Shown here one piece after another: positions 15,949 to 26,047 of a stretch of DNA of 64,000 bases. Position numbers and translations under genes: made by a program. Position 1 is the stretch's first letter. The number at the start of each line of letters is the position of its first letter. The notes beneath the pieces were generated by a model. That model was given only the letters and a program-made list of their open reading frames with translations, did no database searches and was not told the DNA's origin. Location of the stretch: positions 6,386,001 through 6,450,000 of the forward strand of contig NZ_CP102512.1 of the NCBI RefSeq assembly GCF_024612015.1, given 5' to 3'. This DNA comes from Streptomyces sp. CA-210063. GTDB lineage: Bacteria > Actinomycetota > Actinomycetes > Streptomycetales > Streptomycetaceae.

Positions 15949-17622
15949 GTGTCAGGACCCCGCCCCGTTCGGGCGCCGCGCGGTACGGAACTCAGCGCCC
16001 TGGGCTGGCAGCAGGAAGCCGCCCTGCGCATGCTCCAGAACAACCTCGACCCCGAGGTCGCCGAGCACCCCGACAAACTCGTCGTCTACGGAGGCACGGG
16101 CAAGGCCGCCCGCGACTGGCGCTCCTTCGACGCCATGGTCCGCACCCTGCGGACCCTCAAGCAGGACGAGACCATGCTCGTCCAGTCCGGCCGCCCCGTC
16201 GGCGTCATGCAGACCCACGAGTGGGCGCCCCGCGTCCTCATCGCCAACTCCAACCTCGTCGGCGACTGGGCCAACTGGGAGGAGTTCCGGCGGCTCGAAC
16301 AGCTGGGCCTGACCATGTACGGGCAGATGACCGCCGGCTCCTGGATCTACATCGGCACCCAGGGCATCCTCCAGGGCACCTACGAGACCTTCGCCGCCGT
16401 CGCCGCCAAGAAGTTCGACGGCACGCTCGCCGGGACCATCACCCTCACCGCCGGCCTCGGCGGCATGGGTGGCGCCCAGCCGCTCGCCGTGACCATGAAC
16501 GACGGCGTCGCCCTCTGTATCGACTGCGACCCGCGCGCCATCGAGCGCCGTATCGAGCACCGGTACCTCGACGTGAAGGCCGACTCGCTCGACCACGCCC
16601 TCCAGCTGGCGGTGGAGGCCCGTGACGCCCGCCGTCCGCTGTCCATCGGCCTCCTCGGCAACGCCGCCGAACTCGTCCCCCAGTTGCTCGCCATGGGCGC
16701 CCCCATCGACATCGTCACCGACCAGACCTCCGCCCACGATCCGCTGGCCTACCTGCCGGTGGGCGTGGACTTCGACGACATGGCGTCGTACGTGGCGAAG
16801 GACCCGGCCGGCTTCACCACCCGTGCGCGTGAGTCGATGGCCCGGCACGTCGAGGCCATGGTCGGCTTCCTGGACGCCGGTGCCGAGGTCTTCGACTACG
16901 GCAACTCCATCCGTGGTGAGGCCCAACTCGCCGGATACGAGCGGGCGTTCGCCTTCCCCGGCTTCGTCCCCGCCTACATCAGGCCGCTGTTCTGCGAGGG
17001 CAAGGGCCCCTTCCGGTGGGCGGCCCTCTCCGGCGATCCCGCCGACATCGCCAAGACCGACAAGGCGATCCTCGACCTCTTCCCCCAGAACGAATCCCTC
17101 CACCGCTGGATCAAGATGGCCGGGGAGCGCGTCCAGTTCCAGGGCCTGCCCGCGCGTATCTGCTGGCTCGGCTACGGCGAGCGGGACAAGGCCGGTGAGC
17201 GGTTCAACGACATGGTGGCGAGCGGGGAGCTCGCGGCGCCGTTGGTGATCGGCCGCGACCACCTGGACAGCGGCTCCGTCGCCTCCCCCTACCGCGAGAC
17301 CGAGGCCATGCTCGACGGCTCCGACGCGATCGCCGACTGGCCGCTGCTGAACGCGATGGTGAACGTGGCGTCCGGTGCCTCGTGGGTGTCCCTGCACCAC
17401 GGGGGCGGCGTGGGCATGGGCCGCTCCATCCACGCCGGGCAGGTGACCGTGGCGGACGGCACGAAGCTGGGCGGGGAGAAGATCCGCCGGGTGCTGACCA
17501 ACGACCCGGGGATGGGTGTGATCCGGCACGTCGACGCGGGCTACGACATCGCGGAGTCCGTCGCGGACGAGCGGGGCGTGCGGGTGCCGATGCGTGAGGG
17601 CGGCGAGGGTGAGGACGCGTGA
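15949..17622 (+). CDS. hutU: Urocanate hydratase
   Basis: A 557-residue cytosolic enzyme that converts urocanate to imidazolone propionate using tightly bound NAD+ as an electrophile. It is full length for the family. Landmarks include [25 protein letters not shown] (NAD-binding Gly cluster), the conserved Cys in [14 protein letters not shown] (about 405) and the closing [12 protein letters not shown] 15949 is preceded by GCGAGGAGGCAG. It opens the hut operon and overlaps the next gene by four bases. The first pathway enzyme, hutH, is not in this operon. Confidence 0.97.
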   Translation: MSGPRPVRAPRGTELSALGWQQEAALRMLQNNLDPEVAEHPDKLVVYGGTGKAARDWRSFDAMVRTLRTLKQDETMLVQSGRPVGVMQTHEWAPRVLIANSNLVGDWANWEEFRRLEQLGLTMYGQMTAGSWIYIGTQGILQGTYETFAAVAAKKFDGTLAGTITLTAGLGGMGGAQPLAVTMNDGVALCIDCDPRAIERRIEHRYLDVKADSLDHALQLAVEARDARRPLSIGLLGNAAELVPQLLAMGAPIDIVTDQTSAHDPLAYLPVGVDFDDMASYVAKDPAGFTTRARESMARHVEAMVGFLDAGAEVFDYGNSIRGEAQLAGYERAFAFPGFVPAYIRPLFCEGKGPFRWAALSGDPADIAKTDKAILDLFPQNESLHRWIKMAGERVQFQGLPARICWLGYGERDKAGERFNDMVASGELAAPLVIGRDHLDSGSVASPYRETEAMLDGSDAIADWPLLNAMVNVASGASWVSLHHGGGVGMGRSIHAGQVTVADGTKLGGEKIRRVLTNDPGMGVIRHVDAGYDIAESVADERGVRVPMREGGEGEDA

Positions 17623-19055
17623 CCCGGAGCGAAGGCGGACGTAGCGGCAGCGCCTCGGCGGGGGCCGATGCCGCGTCGCCGCCTGCGCCCACCCGTTCCG
17701 CCATGCGGAACGACTACCCACAGCCTGTGGCGGGTGGCGGCGGCCCGCGGCCTGGACGGCCTGTGGCCGGGGTCGGTGAGGCCCGGCCTGTGGCCGCGCA
17801 GGAGGGCGGTGGCCGGCAGCCCGTCACCCGCGGTGCCTCCTTCCATGAGATGTGGCGTGAGCTGCGGCCCATCGGGCGGCACCCCGAATCCGGTGGCTAT
17901 CGGCGGTTCGCCTGGACCGGGGCCGATGCCGAGTGCCGGGCCTGGTTCGAGGAGCAGGCCCGGGACCGTGGGCTGACCCATGAGGTGGACCGGAACGGGA
18001 ATCAGTGGGCCTGGCTCGGGGATCCCGCCGCCGGGGATGCCGTCGTCACCGGATCGCACCTCGACTCCGTTCCCGACGGGGGCGCCTTCGACGGCCCTCT
18101 CGGTGTCGTGTCCTCCTTCGCCGCACTCGATGAACTGCGGGCCCGGGGCGCCCGGTTCGACAAACCCCTCGCCATCGTCAACTTCGGGGATGAGGAGGGG
18201 GCCCGGTTCGGGCTGGCCTGTGTGGGGTCTCGGCTGGCTGCCGGGCAGCTGACCGTCGAGCAGGCGGGGCGGCTGACCGATGCGGACGGGGTCACGTTGC
18301 CGCAGGCGATGGAGACCGCGGGGTACGACCCCGAGGGCATCGGGCCCGATCCGGAGCGGCTCGCGCGGATCGGGGCCTTCGTCGAACTGCACGTCGAGCA
18401 GGGGCGGGCGCTGGATCTGTCGGGGGACGCCATCGGGATCGCCAGTGCCATCTGGCCGCACGGGCGGTGGCGGTTCGACTTCCGGGGCGAGGCGAACCAC
18501 GCCGGCACGACACGGCTCGTCGACCGGCGGGACCCCATGCTGTCCTACGCGGAGACCGTGCTCGCGGCCCGGCGCGAGGCGCGGCTGGCCGGGGCCGTCG
18601 CCACATTCGGCAAGATCTCCGTCGAGCCGAACGGGGTCAACGCCATCCCCTCCCTCGTGCGCGGCTGGCTCGACTCCCGCGCCGAGGACCAGAAGACCCT
18701 GGACACGGTCGTCGGCGCGATCGAAGAGGCCGCCCGTGACTACGCCCGGGAACACGGCATCGAGCTCGATGTCGTCCGGGAGTCGTTCACCCCCGTCGTC
18801 GAGTTCGAGCACGCGCTGCGGGACGAGATCGCCCGCATCCTGGGCCGGGACACGGCCCAACTGAACGTGCCGGTGCTCGGGACCGGCGCCGGACACGACG
18901 CCGGGATCCTCTCCGGGAGCGTCCCGACCGCCATGCTGTTCGTGCGCAACCCCACGGGCGTATCGCACTCCCCGGCCGAGCACGCCGCAGAGGACGACTG
19001 CCTGGCCGGGGTGACCGCGCTCGCCGACGTACTGGAAGGGCTGGCCCGCAGGTGA
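17619..19055 (+). CDS. M20-family amidohydrolase (allantoate amidohydrolase-like) in hut operon
   Basis: A 478-residue protein. The catalytic core begins near residue 75 ([23 protein letters not shown]) and shows the metal-binding motifs [29 protein letters not shown] and ELHVEQG, with a late His in VSHSPAEH. This is the M20 fold of allantoate amidohydrolases and N-carbamoyl amino acid hydrolases. The first 70 residues are Gly/Pro/Ala-rich and could be an extension or indicate a later start. GTG 17619 overlaps the hutU stop. The operon has hutF but no recognised HutG deformylase, so this enzyme may release formate from N-formylglutamate; that is inference from position. Confidence 0.88.
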   Translation: MTRSEGGRSGSASAGADAASPPAPTRSAMRNDYPQPVAGGGGPRPGRPVAGVGEARPVAAQEGGGRQPVTRGASFHEMWRELRPIGRHPESGGYRRFAWTGADAECRAWFEEQARDRGLTHEVDRNGNQWAWLGDPAAGDAVVTGSHLDSVPDGGAFDGPLGVVSSFAALDELRARGARFDKPLAIVNFGDEEGARFGLACVGSRLAAGQLTVEQAGRLTDADGVTLPQAMETAGYDPEGIGPDPERLARIGAFVELHVEQGRALDLSGDAIGIASAIWPHGRWRFDFRGEANHAGTTRLVDRRDPMLSYAETVLAARREARLAGAVATFGKISVEPNGVNAIPSLVRGWLDSRAEDQKTLDTVVGAIEEAARDYAREHGIELDVVRESFTPVVEFEHALRDEIARILGRDTAQLNVPVLGTGAGHDAGILSGSVPTAMLFVRNPTGVSHSPAEHAAEDDCLAGVTALADVLEGLARR

Positions 19056-20422
19056 CGGAGACGACCTACTGGCTCGAACACGCCTGGCTCGGCACGCATG
19101 TCGAGCCGGGCGTGGCCTTGACCGTGGCGGGAGAGGGCAGCCCCCGAGCCGGCCGCATCACCGCCGTGCGCACCGACACGCCCACCCCGCCGCCCGGTGC
19201 CGTGGCCCTGCGCGGGCTTACCCTGCCCGGCCTCGCCAACGCCCACAGCCACGCCTTCCACCGGGCCCTGCGCGGCACCGTGCAGGTCGGCTCGGGCACC
19301 TTCTGGACCTGGCGCGAGGTCATGTACCAGGTGGCGGAACGGCTGACCCCGGACACGTACCACGCTCTCGCGCGGGCGGTGTACGCGGAGATGGCCCTGG
19401 CCGGCATCACCGCCGTCGGCGAGTTCCACTACGTGCACCACGCGCCCGGTGGCATCCCGTACGCCGACCCCAACGCCATGGGCGAGGCGCTCATCGCGGC
19501 CGCCGCCGAGGCGGGCATCCGGATCACCCTCCTCGACACCGCCTACCTGTCCGCCGGCATCCTGAACAAGCACAGCGGCCAGGCGCCCAACCACCACCAG
19601 CTCCGCTTCTCCGACGGCACGGCGGAGGCCTGGGCGGAACGCTGTTCAGTTCTCAAGGACCGGGATCACGCGCGGATCGGTGCGGCCGTCCACTCCGTAC
19701 GGGCCGTGCCGGCCGGGCAGTTGGCGACCGTGGCGCGGTGGGCCGAGGAGCGGCGGGCCCCGCTGCATGTGCACCTGTCGGAGCAGACGGCGGAGAACGA
19801 CGCCTGCCGTCAGGCACACGGGTGCACGCCCACCCAACTCCTCGCCGAGCACGGTGTGCTGGGCCCCCGGACGACGGGCGTCCACAACACCCACCTCACC
19901 GACGAGGACATCGCCCTGATCGGCGACAGCGGCACCGGCACCTGCATGTGTCCCACGACGGAACGCGACCTCGCGGACGGCATCGGCCCCGCCGCGGCCC
20001 TGCAACGGGCGGGCTCCCCGCTCTCCCTCGGCTCCGACAGCCACGCCGTCATCGACCTGCTCGAAGAGGCGCGCGCGATGGAGCTGAACGAGCGGCTGCG
20101 CACCCGTACGCGCGGTCACTGGACGGCGGCGGCCCTGCTGCGGGCGGCCTCGGCCGACGGCCACGCGGCGATCGGCTGGGACGACGCCGGTGCCCTGGAG
20201 GCGGGCGCGCTCGCCGACTTCACGACGATCGCGCTCGACTCGGTCAGGACTGCAGGGCCGCTTCCACGGCTGGGCGCGGAGACCGCGGTATTCGCTGCGT
20301 CGGCAGCAGACGTGTCGCACACGGTCGTGGGTGGTCGGCACGTCGTACGGGACGGGGCGCACGCGCTCGTACCGGATGTGCCGAGAGCCCTCGCGGACGC
20401 CGTCGCGGCACTGCGCGGATGA
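19052..20422 (+). CDS. hutF: Formimidoylglutamate deiminase
   Basis: A 456-residue metal-dependent amidohydrolase that turns N-formimino-glutamate into N-formylglutamate plus ammonia. Metal and catalytic motifs are present: [37 protein letters not shown] and [16 protein letters not shown]. The length is typical. GTG 19052 overlaps the stop of the amidohydrolase gene, and its own stop overlaps the possible upstream start of hutI. HutF marks the five-step route of histidine breakdown, which needs a deformylase. Confidence 0.95.
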   Translation: MTETTYWLEHAWLGTHVEPGVALTVAGEGSPRAGRITAVRTDTPTPPPGAVALRGLTLPGLANAHSHAFHRALRGTVQVGSGTFWTWREVMYQVAERLTPDTYHALARAVYAEMALAGITAVGEFHYVHHAPGGIPYADPNAMGEALIAAAAEAGIRITLLDTAYLSAGILNKHSGQAPNHHQLRFSDGTAEAWAERCSVLKDRDHARIGAAVHSVRAVPAGQLATVARWAEERRAPLHVHLSEQTAENDACRQAHGCTPTQLLAEHGVLGPRTTGVHNTHLTDEDIALIGDSGTGTCMCPTTERDLADGIGPAAALQRAGSPLSLGSDSHAVIDLLEEARAMELNERLRTRTRGHWTAAALLRAASADGHAAIGWDDAGALEAGALADFTTIALDSVRTAGPLPRLGAETAVFAASAADVSHTVVGGRHVVRDGAHALVPDVPRALADAVAALRG

Positions 20423-20493
20423 CCCCCGGCCGCCCGCCCGCGCGACCGGTCCCCGAACCCGACCCCACCGCCGACCAGGCAACCAAGGACGCC

Positions 20494-21708
20494 ATGAGCA
20501 GCCCGACGACCGTCAGCCCCGCCAACTCAGCGAGCACCGCAAGCACGCTCATCACCAACATCGCTGCCCTGGTCACCAACGACCCCTCCCTGGGCGACGG
20601 GTCGCCCCTCGGACTGATCCAGGACGCGGCCGTCGTCATCGACGGTGAACGCATCGCGTGGACCGGTGATCAAAGCAAAGCACCCGCCACTGACAATCGG
20701 GTCGACGCCGGTGGCCGGGCGATGATCCCGGGCTTCGTCGACTCCCACTCCCACCTGGTCTTCGCGGGCGACCGGACCGCCGAGTTCAACGCCCGTATGT
20801 CCGGCCGGGCCTACAGCGCGGGCGGCATCCGTACGACCGTCGCGGCCACCCGCGCCGCGTCCGACGAGGAACTGGAGGCCAACCTCACCCGTTACCTCCG
20901 CGAGGCCCTCCGCCAGGGCACGACCACCTTCGAGACGAAGTCCGGCTACGGCCTGACCGTCGAGGACGAGGCCCGGGCGCTGCGCATCGCCGCGCGGCAC
21001 ACGGACGAGGTGACGTACCTCGGCGCGCACATCGTGTCCCCCGACTACGCCGAGGACCCGGCCGCATACGTAGCCCTCGTCACCGGTGAGATGCTCGACG
21101 CCTGTGCCCCGTACGCCCGTTGGATCGACGTCTTCTGCGAGAAGGGCGCCTTCGACGGCGACCAGGCCCGTGCGATCCTCACGGCCGGCAAGGCCAAGGG
21201 CCTGCACCCGCGCATCCACGCCAACCAACTGTCGTACGGCCCGGGTGTGCGACTCGCGGTCGAGCTGGACGCGGCGAGCGCGGACCACTGCACGCATCTC
21301 ACCGACGCCGACGTGGACGCCCTCGCCCACAGCCGGACGGTCGCCACCCTCCTCCCCGGCGCCGAGTTCTCCACCCGCGCCGAGTGGCCGGACGCCCGCC
21401 GACTCCTCGACGCGGGCGTCACCGTGGCCCTGTCGACGGACTGCAACCCCGGGTCGTCCTTCACGTCGTCCGTGCCGTTCTGCGTCGCGCTCGCCGTGCG
21501 GGACATGGGGATGACCCCGGACGAGGCCGTCTGGTCGGCCACGGCGGGGGGTGCGCGGGCGCTCCGCCGCGATGACATCGGCCGCCTCACGCCGGGCGCG
21601 TACGCCGATCTCGCGCTGCTGGACGCGCCCAGCCATGTCCATCTCGCCTACCGGCCGGGGGTTCCCCTGGTCGCGGGGGTGTGGCGCAGGGGCGTACGCG
21701 TGGTCTGA
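20494..21708 (+). CDS. hutI: Imidazolonepropionase
   Basis: Opens the imidazolone ring to N-formimino-glutamate, the step between HutU and HutF. With ATG 20494 it has 404 residues, normal for the family. Motifs: [14 protein letters not shown] (metal His pair), [22 protein letters not shown] and [10 protein letters not shown] (metal Asp). ATG 20494 has AAGGA six bases upstream. An in-frame ATG at 20419 overlaps hutF as ATGA and would add 25 Pro-rich residues; coupling argues for it, conservation for the shorter form. Confidence 0.95.
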   Translation: MSSPTTVSPANSASTASTLITNIAALVTNDPSLGDGSPLGLIQDAAVVIDGERIAWTGDQSKAPATDNRVDAGGRAMIPGFVDSHSHLVFAGDRTAEFNARMSGRAYSAGGIRTTVAATRAASDEELEANLTRYLREALRQGTTTFETKSGYGLTVEDEARALRIAARHTDEVTYLGAHIVSPDYAEDPAAYVALVTGEMLDACAPYARWIDVFCEKGAFDGDQARAILTAGKAKGLHPRIHANQLSYGPGVRLAVELDAASADHCTHLTDADVDALAHSRTVATLLPGAEFSTRAEWPDARRLLDAGVTVALSTDCNPGSSFTSSVPFCVALAVRDMGMTPDEAVWSATAGGARALRRDDIGRLTPGAYADLALLDAPSHVHLAYRPGVPLVAGVWRRGVRVV

Positions 21709-21715
21709 CCGGGCC

Positions 21716-23791
21716 TCAGCCGTGCACGGGCCCGGCGCCCGCCCGCCACCGTTGCCGGTCGCGCCCCTTCTCCTCGGCGAAGGCGACGGAGCCGAGCGCA
21801 TCCGGTGTCACCGCGTGGTCCGGGGCGATCGCCGGGCGGATCACTCCCCGGGAGTCGACCTCGAACCGCAGGTTCTCGCCGTTGTCGCCGTCGAGCGAGT
21901 CGCACTCCCAGATGCCCACACCGTCGTCGGTCGCCCCCCGGCTGTCGAGGCACAGGTCGGGGTCGGCGAACGACTGGAGGGCGTCCCGCTCGGCGTCGAC
22001 CCGCCAGCGCTGGGTGTCACGCGAGGAACAGGTGGCCGTGACGACGTCGGTGCCCTTCTCCAACTCGCCCCGGATGTCCAGGCACAGGCCCGAGGCGACG
22101 TTCACCACCTGGGTGTAGGCACCGTTCAGCGGCGGCCCGTACGGCAGCGACGGTGTCGTGGTGTCCGGCTTCGACGGGCTCGGGCTCGGGCTCTTCGTCG
22201 GCTTGGGGGACTTCGGGGGCTTCGACGGCCGCTCGGTGCGCGAAGCGGTCGGAGAGGGCGTCGGGCTCGACGGGGCCGTCGGCGTCACGCTGACCGGTGG
22301 CGGAACCGACGGCGTACCGGCGGAATCCGCCGCGTCCGGTGACGACGAGTCGCCCCGGCCCGAGAACACCAGGAACGCCAGCAGCGGCGCCAGCGCCACG
22401 CCCAGGGCCACCGAGGACAGCACGAGCCGCCGTGACGGCGGCCACACACCAGCCGGGGTCCCGGCCCCGGCCCCGCTCGCAGCACCGGCCCGGGCTGCCA
22501 CGCCGCCCGCGACCCCGGCCGACGCGTCGGCTCGGACCCCGCCCCCCGCTCCGGCCACCGCACCGAACCGGGCCTCAACCCCCGCCCCAGCCCCGGCCCC
22601 GGCCCAAGCCTCAGCTTCCGCCCCGGCCTCCGCGCGGTCCCGGCCGTCGGCCTCGACGCCGGAGCCGACGCCCGGCTCTCCCCACGGCTCCGCCGCTGCC
22701 GGCGCCCATCCCCCTGCTCGGAAGCCTGCCCCGGTCCCCGCCCGTGCTCCCGGCCCGGCTTCGGCAACCGGGTCCGCGAAATTCTCGGCGGCTTCCGCCC
22801 CGGCGCCCGGACGACCGCCACCAAAGCCCGGTCCCCCACGCGCACTTGGTCCGCCAAGCGCACCCGGTCCATCACCTGGTCCGTCAAGCGCACCGGGTCC
22901 GCCATGTGCCCCCACCCCGCCCCCCGCGTACGCCGTACCGCCCCACGGCAGCAACCCCTCCGCGAGCGTCGCGCGCGGGTGGTCGCGCAGGGCGCACAGT
23001 TCCTCGTACGCGCCGGTGCAGTGTGTGCAGTGCGCCATGTGGGCCTGCAGATCCGTGCTGTGGCGAGGGGTGTCCGGGCGTACGGACTCCTCGATCAGCC
23101 GGCGGAAGTCCTGGCAGCGCGGGTCCTCGGAGGCGACGAGGCGCACTCTGAGACAGGCCTGGCGCAGGGCGTTGAGCGCGGGGTCCCGCCGGTACGCCAC
23201 TTCGTCGGCGGTGAGGCCGAGGAGCACGGCCGTACGGTCGTCGGGCTCGCGCTCCACCACGCCGTACCAGACGAGGCCCTGGGCGCGCGACGGCAGGGAT
23301 TCGAACGCCGCGAGCAGGGGCGGGACGAGGCCGTTGGGGCCCACCGTGTCGAAGGCGCGGCGGAGGCCGCGGGCGAGGCCGGACGCGTGGTCGTCCGCGG
23401 CCCAGGTGGCGGCCACCCGTGCGGTCAGCAGGAGCAGATGGTGGCGCCAGGGGACGGTCGGCTCGCTGCCGCGCGCCGTCTCCCGGGTGGCGACGGTGAA
23501 CACCTGGGTCGCCAACTGCCGTGCCGCGGACTCGCTCGCGGCGCACAGCCGCGCGTAGGCGAGGACCGAGGGGTGGTGGCGTTCGCGCAGTTCCCGCAGG
23601 GCCGGATACGCGATGGGCGAGTCGGCGCGCAACAGCGCGGTGAGGCGCGCGTCGGACGCGCCCGCGTGCCGTTTGTCGGACGGGTCGCCCGGGCGTATGC
23701 CGTCGCCCGGGCGTACGCCCAGTGCGTTGGTGTCCTGGTGTGCCTCATGGCTGTCGTCGTCGCCGGGGCGCTCGTCCCGAGCCCGAGTCAT
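21716..23791 (-). CDS. Sigma-factor-like / zinc-finger / membrane / ricin-B fusion protein
   Basis: A 691-residue multidomain protein. Residues about 45-220 resemble an ECF sigma factor (region 2-like RELRERHHPSVLAYARLCA, region 4-like LPSRAQGLVWYGVVEREPDD). At about 245-275 an anti-sigma-type zinc site, HMAHCTHC, follows. A long Gly/Ala/Pro-rich stretch leads to one membrane segment (LVLSSVALGVALAPLLAFLVF), a Pro/Ser/Lys-rich spacer and a C-terminal ricin-type carbohydrate-binding domain (SGLCLDIRGELEKGTD, TQRWRV, DRQRW). The sigma-like part would be cytosolic and the lectin outside. ATG 23791 follows GAGGAGGCACGAGG. It sits between hutI and sigI. Confidence 0.8.
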   Translation of the reverse strand: MTRARDERPGDDDSHEAHQDTNALGVRPGDGIRPGDPSDKRHAGASDARLTALLRADSPIAYPALRELRERHHPSVLAYARLCAASESAARQLATQVFTVATRETARGSEPTVPWRHHLLLLTARVAATWAADDHASGLARGLRRAFDTVGPNGLVPPLLAAFESLPSRAQGLVWYGVVEREPDDRTAVLLGLTADEVAYRRDPALNALRQACLRVRLVASEDPRCQDFRRLIEESVRPDTPRHSTDLQAHMAHCTHCTGAYEELCALRDHPRATLAEGLLPWGGTAYAGGGVGAHGGPGALDGPGDGPGALGGPSARGGPGFGGGRPGAGAEAAENFADPVAEAGPGARAGTGAGFRAGGWAPAAAEPWGEPGVGSGVEADGRDRAEAGAEAEAWAGAGAGAGVEARFGAVAGAGGGVRADASAGVAGGVAARAGAASGAGAGTPAGVWPPSRRLVLSSVALGVALAPLLAFLVFSGRGDSSSPDAADSAGTPSVPPPVSVTPTAPSSPTPSPTASRTERPSKPPKSPKPTKSPSPSPSKPDTTTPSLPYGPPLNGAYTQVVNVASGLCLDIRGELEKGTDVVTATCSSRDTQRWRVDAERDALQSFADPDLCLDSRGATDDGVGIWECDSLDGDNGENLRFEVDSRGVIRPAIAPDHAVTPDALGSVAFAEEKGRDRQRWRAGAGPVHG

Positions 23792-24057
23792 CCTCGTGCC
23801 TCCTCGCCCCCCGTGTCCGCCCGCCGGTTCTGGCATACCGATCAGTCTGGGCGCGTGACCATAGTGGCGGAAGGAGGACCGCGGGGAAGGTGTTTCTCGC
23901 GGTAAGGGGTTGCTATAGGGGTCGGGCCGGGAACAGTTCGGCCGGGTACGGGAGGAGTGTCGCAACTCCTGCCGCACCCGGCCGACTTGTGTCACTACCG
24001 CCGTCATCGCCGTCACTGGCCCGCGCCGACACCGATGTTCTCGGCGTCGGAACGCGC

Positions 24058-24960
24058 TCACTCCTCCAGCGTCAGTCCCTTGCGCAGCCGTACCAGCGTG
24101 CGGGACAGCAGCCGGGAGACATGCATCTGGGAGATGCCCAGTTCGTCCCCGATCTCGGACTGCGTCATATTGGCGACGAACCGCAAGGAGAGGATCTTCC
24201 GGTCGCGCGGCGGCAGTTCGGCGATCAGCGGCTTCAGGGACTCGACGTACTCGATGCCTTCGAGGCCGTGGTCCTCGTAGCCGATCCGGTCCGCCAGCGC
24301 GCCCTCGGAGTCGTCCTCCTCGGGCTGGGCGTCCAGTGACGAGGCGGTGTACGCGTTCGACGCCGCCATGCCCTCGACGACCTCGTCGTTCGTCAGCCCG
24401 AGGCGCTCCGCCAACTCTCCCACTGTCGGAGCGCGATCGAACTTCTGGGCGAGCTCGTCACCGGCCTTGGCCAGGTCGAGCCGGAGCTCCTGAAGTCTGC
24501 GCGGGACCCGCACGGACCAGCTCGTGTCACGGAAGAAACGCTTGATCTCGCCGACGATGGTCGGCATCGCGAAAGTGGGGAACTCGACGCCCCGGCTCAG
24601 TTCGAAGCGGTCGATCGCCTTGATCAGGCCGATCGTGCCGACCTGGATGATGTCCTCCATCGGCTCGCTGCGCGACCGGAAGCGTGAGGCGGCGAACTTC
24701 ACCAGGGCCAGGTTGAGTTCGACCAAAGTATTGCGGACGTACGAGTATTCGTACGTGCCTTCCTCGAGGGACTCCAGCCGCTCGAAGAGGGTCTTGGACA
24801 GGGCCCGTGCGTCCACCGGCCCCACCTCGTCGTACGGGGGGATCTCCGGAAGGCCGGCGAGCGCGTCGCCCGGATCGTGGGCGAGGTCGTCCGGGATCTC
24901 TTCCGGAGAGGGTGCCGACGTCGCCCTCTGGGTATGCGATTCGTCGAGCCGGGGTGACAT
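24058..24960 (-). CDS. sigI: Stress-response sigma factor of the SigB/F/G family (SigI-like)
   Basis: A 300-residue group 3 sigma factor. Region 2: LNLALVKFAASRFRSRSEPMEDIIQVGTIGLIKAIDRF with FPTFAMPTIVGEIKRFFRD. Region 3: PRRLQELRLDLAKAGDEL. Region 4: LPPRDRKILSLRFVANMTQSEIGDELGISQMHVSRLL. ATG 24960 is favoured by GGAGG a few bases upstream; ATG 24984 and 24972 are in frame but lie before that site. It is divergent from a STAS gene, with an HATPase anti-sigma gene beyond. This matches the S. coelicolor SigI/ArsI/PrsI partner-switching set as I remember it. Confidence 0.9.
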   Translation of the reverse strand: MSPRLDESHTQRATSAPSPEEIPDDLAHDPGDALAGLPEIPPYDEVGPVDARALSKTLFERLESLEEGTYEYSYVRNTLVELNLALVKFAASRFRSRSEPMEDIIQVGTIGLIKAIDRFELSRGVEFPTFAMPTIVGEIKRFFRDTSWSVRVPRRLQELRLDLAKAGDELAQKFDRAPTVGELAERLGLTNDEVVEGMAASNAYTASSLDAQPEEDDSEGALADRIGYEDHGLEGIEYVESLKPLIAELPPRDRKILSLRFVANMTQSEIGDELGISQMHVSRLLSRTLVRLRKGLTLEE

Positions 24961-25061
24961 GATGTCCTCCATCGTTCTCGGCATATGGCCGCCGATGCCA
25001 ATACGTGCACTGCGGTGTGCGGCGCCTCCAAAGCCGGCCGTGTCGATTCGTGTCTCTACTA

Positions 25062-25091
25062 GCCCTACCCGGTTTCACGACGTCGTCGCAA
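25062..25091 (-). promoter_or_regulatory. Possible promoter upstream of sigI
   Basis: On the minus strand TTGCGA (25091-25086) and TAGGGC (25067-25062) are 18 bases apart, about 100 bases upstream of sigI. The match to the HrdB consensus is moderate. No clear SigB-type GTTT/GGGTAT pair was found in this divergent region. Confidence 0.3.
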
Positions 25092-25207
25092 GTGCCTACT
25101 GTGGCGAAATGTCCATTTGTGGGCGATTGTTCGGGTGTCGGGGTGTGTGGAGAAGGCGTAGTGTTCGAGGGCGAGTCAGCAGGCACGACGGTCGGGAGAG
25201 AGACGGC

Positions 25208-25576
25208 ATGGACCGTGGGACGGTCGGCAACGCGCAGTCGGGCCGACTACGGGTCGAGGTGCGGGAAGTGGGCCCCAGCGCCGTCGTGACCCCGGCGGGT
25301 GAGCTCGATCACCACACCGCCGATCTGTTGCGTGAGCCACTCGAAAGCTGCCTGGACAAGGGATTCGCGCGCCTGGTGGTGGACTGCTCACGCCTGGAGT
25401 TCTGCGACTCCACCGGGCTGAACGTCCTCTTGGGCGTGCGGCTCAGGGCGGAGGCCGCGGGCGGCGGGGTCCATCTCGCGGGAATGCTCCCGGCGGTGGC
25501 GCGGGTGTTCGAGATCACCGGGGCGGACGCGGTGTTCACCGTGCACGACACGCTTGCGGCGGCCTTGGGCGACTAG
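25208..25576 (+). CDS. arsI: STAS-domain anti-anti-sigma factor (ArsI-like)
   Basis: A 122-residue single-domain protein. SAVVTPAGELDHHTADLLREP is the STAS start, and VVDCSRLEFCDSTGLNVLLG carries the Ser (in DSTG) that the anti-sigma kinase phosphorylates. Unphosphorylated, such proteins bind the anti-sigma factor and free the sigma factor. ATG 25208 has GGGAGAGAGAC upstream. It is divergent from sigI, and a perfect 18-bp hairpin follows, separating it from the kinase gene. Confidence 0.9.
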   Translation: MDRGTVGNAQSGRLRVEVREVGPSAVVTPAGELDHHTADLLREPLESCLDKGFARLVVDCSRLEFCDSTGLNVLLGVRLRAEAAGGGVHLAGMLPAVARVFEITGADAVFTVHDTLAAALGD

Positions 25577-25586
25577 GAGTGGCCGA

Positions 25587-25628
25587 ACCGGTCGGCGGCA
25601 CCCCGGGGAGGGGGTGCCGCCGACCGGT
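25587..25628 (+). terminator. Perfect 18-bp hairpin after arsI
   Basis: ACCGGTCGGCGGCACCCC (25587-25604) and its exact complement (25611-25628) flank a 6-base loop, starting 10 bases after the arsI stop. Despite the hairpin, the anti-sigma gene downstream could still be partly co-transcribed. Between 25629 and 26047 I see no gene. Confidence 0.75.
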
Positions 25629-26047
25629 CGGCCGGACCGGTCTCAGCTCTCGGACCGGTCGCCCGCCTTCGGCGCCGTCCCCAGGTGTCCCACCCCGAAC
25701 GGCGGGTTGTTCTCGTCACAGGTTCTGTGCCGAAAACGTGGGTGTTCTCACGGTTCGCTCGGGCAGGAGACATCCTGAACATGTCGTCAGCGGCCCGGGA
25801 ACGGTTCGGTGACGGTGGCGCGTACGGGCGGCGGCGTGGACGGGCGGCGGCGTGGACGGACAGGGGTTCGGCGGCGGCCCGGCGGCCCGGCGGCAACTCG
25901 GCAGCGGCCGCAGAGGCTTGGCGGTACGACGGAAGTACGGATGGCGCTACGGATGACAGCAGAAAACGGCATGTGCCGCGGGCCTTCGTCCCGCACCCTT
26001 GATGAGTCCTGAATCGTGAACTGGCGAATCGGTGAGGTGAAGCGCTG

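Noticed and set aside
17541..18983. Minus-strand frame opposite the M20 amidohydrolase gene
   Set aside because: It starts and stops without binding sites and opposes a coupled operon with clear motifs.
25685..26002. Plus-strand 105-residue frame between arsI and prsI
   Set aside because: It has Arg/Ala/Gly-rich composition, no binding site and no recognisable fold; codon use does not stand out from other frames.
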